Source: Elephas maximus indicus
Taxonomy: Eukaryota; Chordata; Mammalia; Proboscidea; Elephantidae
DNA length: 64,000 nucleotides
Reading direction: 5' to 3'
NCBI RefSeq assembly: GCF_024166365.1
Contig: NC_064827.1
Coordinates: 46,900,635 to 46,964,634, forward strand
Shown: piece after piece, positions 63,673 through 64,000 of the stretch
Layout: each line of letters opens with the position of its first letter
Numbering within the stretch: position 1 is the first letter of the stretch
Program-made: the position numbers and the translations under genes
Notes under the pieces: generated by a model
Seen by the model: only the letters and a program-made list of their open reading frames with translations
What the model was told of the DNA's origin: nothing
Database searches by the model: none

Positions 63673-64000
63673 AGGTAATGCTAACTTGCTCTCTAAAGAG
63701 GTCCCATAAATGTTAATATTTTAAAACATGGTCAGGAGATGCACGGATGTTCATTATGTTATTGTCTGTATTTTTCTGGCTGCTTGAATAGTTTATAAAC
63801 ATGGACAGGAGGTCACACAATTTACACTTTCATGAGCAGTGATGGAGAATGCCCCATTTTGGCCAACAGAACATTAACAAACCTTTTAAACCCTTGCCCA
63901 TCTTAAGGATGGAAAATAGTATGTCCCTTTTTTTTTTTTTTTATGGCTTTAATTTGCGTTTATTTAATCACAAAGGTGGCTGATCTTTTTTTTTCAGTGA

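Larger units (their letters stand above)
62800..64000 (-). mobile_element. L1M relic carrying two AfroSINEs, runs off the window
   Basis: CTACTTCCTAGAAGTTATGG, TGCATTTTGCTTTTTTCACT, TCTTGAAAACACTTCCTTAT, TTTCCAATCTATTGCCATTA and GGCTTTAATTTGCGTTTATT follow the antisense L1M 3' region to the end of the window. Confidence 0.8.

Noticed and set aside
1861..64000. Neighbouring genes expected near SHB (for example ALDH1B1 in human gene order)
   Set aside because: No frame resembling an aldehyde dehydrogenase or any other known gene is present; the window seems to end before the next gene.

Overview
This is mammalian nuclear DNA, almost certainly from an afrotherian and most likely a paenungulate such as an elephant, manatee or hyrax. 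The main evidence is the mobile-element content. More than 35 copies or pieces of AfroSINE-type tRNA-derived SINEs, and seven copies of an RTE-class LINE whose 3' end matches the SINE tails, are scattered on both strands. They lie over an older mammalian background of L2, MIR, L1M, MER5, MER3-like and MaLR-like LTR sequence. I see no bacterial-style operons, CRISPR arrays or phage.

Only one protein-coding gene is clearly supported. The first 177 bases encode, on the minus strand, the first 59 residues of SHB (SH2 domain-containing adaptor protein B), starting MAKWLNKYFS. The rest of the gene lies beyond position 1. Upstream of this start is a CpG-island promoter of about 1.1 kb with several GC boxes and no TATA box, followed by a shoulder holding a perfect inverted octamer-like motif (1373-1394). 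The remaining 62 kb is the region 5' of SHB and looks intergenic. Every long open frame there is a by-product of the CpG island, of simple repeats, or of decayed RTE/L1 reverse transcriptase.

Layout: 1-1.6 kb SHB exon 1 and promoter; 1.6-4.8 kb old repeats; 4.8-8.8 kb an L2 split by a nearly full-length antisense RTE (10-bp target duplication); 9.6-11.2 kb MIR, MER5 and a stack of three SINEs in one reused target site; 14-15.5 kb an L1 relic with nested SINEs; 20.4-24.95 kb a tRNA-Gly SINE, a solo LTR, a lineage-specific repeat and a truncated RTE; 26-31 kb further SINEs and an L1-rich segment; 33-37.4 kb two solo LTRs and an L1 split by RTE; 38.1-40.1 kb repeat-poor DNA that may be conserved; 44-47 kb a purine tract and an RTE copy; 47.7-48.8 kb a GGT/GAT-rich tract split by an LTR; 50.2-51.3 kb an LTR within an LTR; 52.3-53.0 kb a hAT element carrying a 41-bp SINE insertion and a smaller inverted-repeat element; 56.4-57.85 kb a lineage-specific repeat; 60-61.5 kb another RTE; 62.8-64 kb an L1 relic.

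What works together here is the RTE/SINE partnership. SINE families of different origin carry the RTE 3' end, presumably to borrow its reverse transcriptase, and some also carry sequence from the RTE 5' end. I found no previously undescribed host or defence system. The most interesting signals are the chimeric tRNA-Gly/RTE SINE, the three-fold reuse of one SINE target site, a SINE with an apparent 3' transduction, a 41-bp SINE insertion with a perfect target duplication, and two RTE copies sharing one 5' truncation point.
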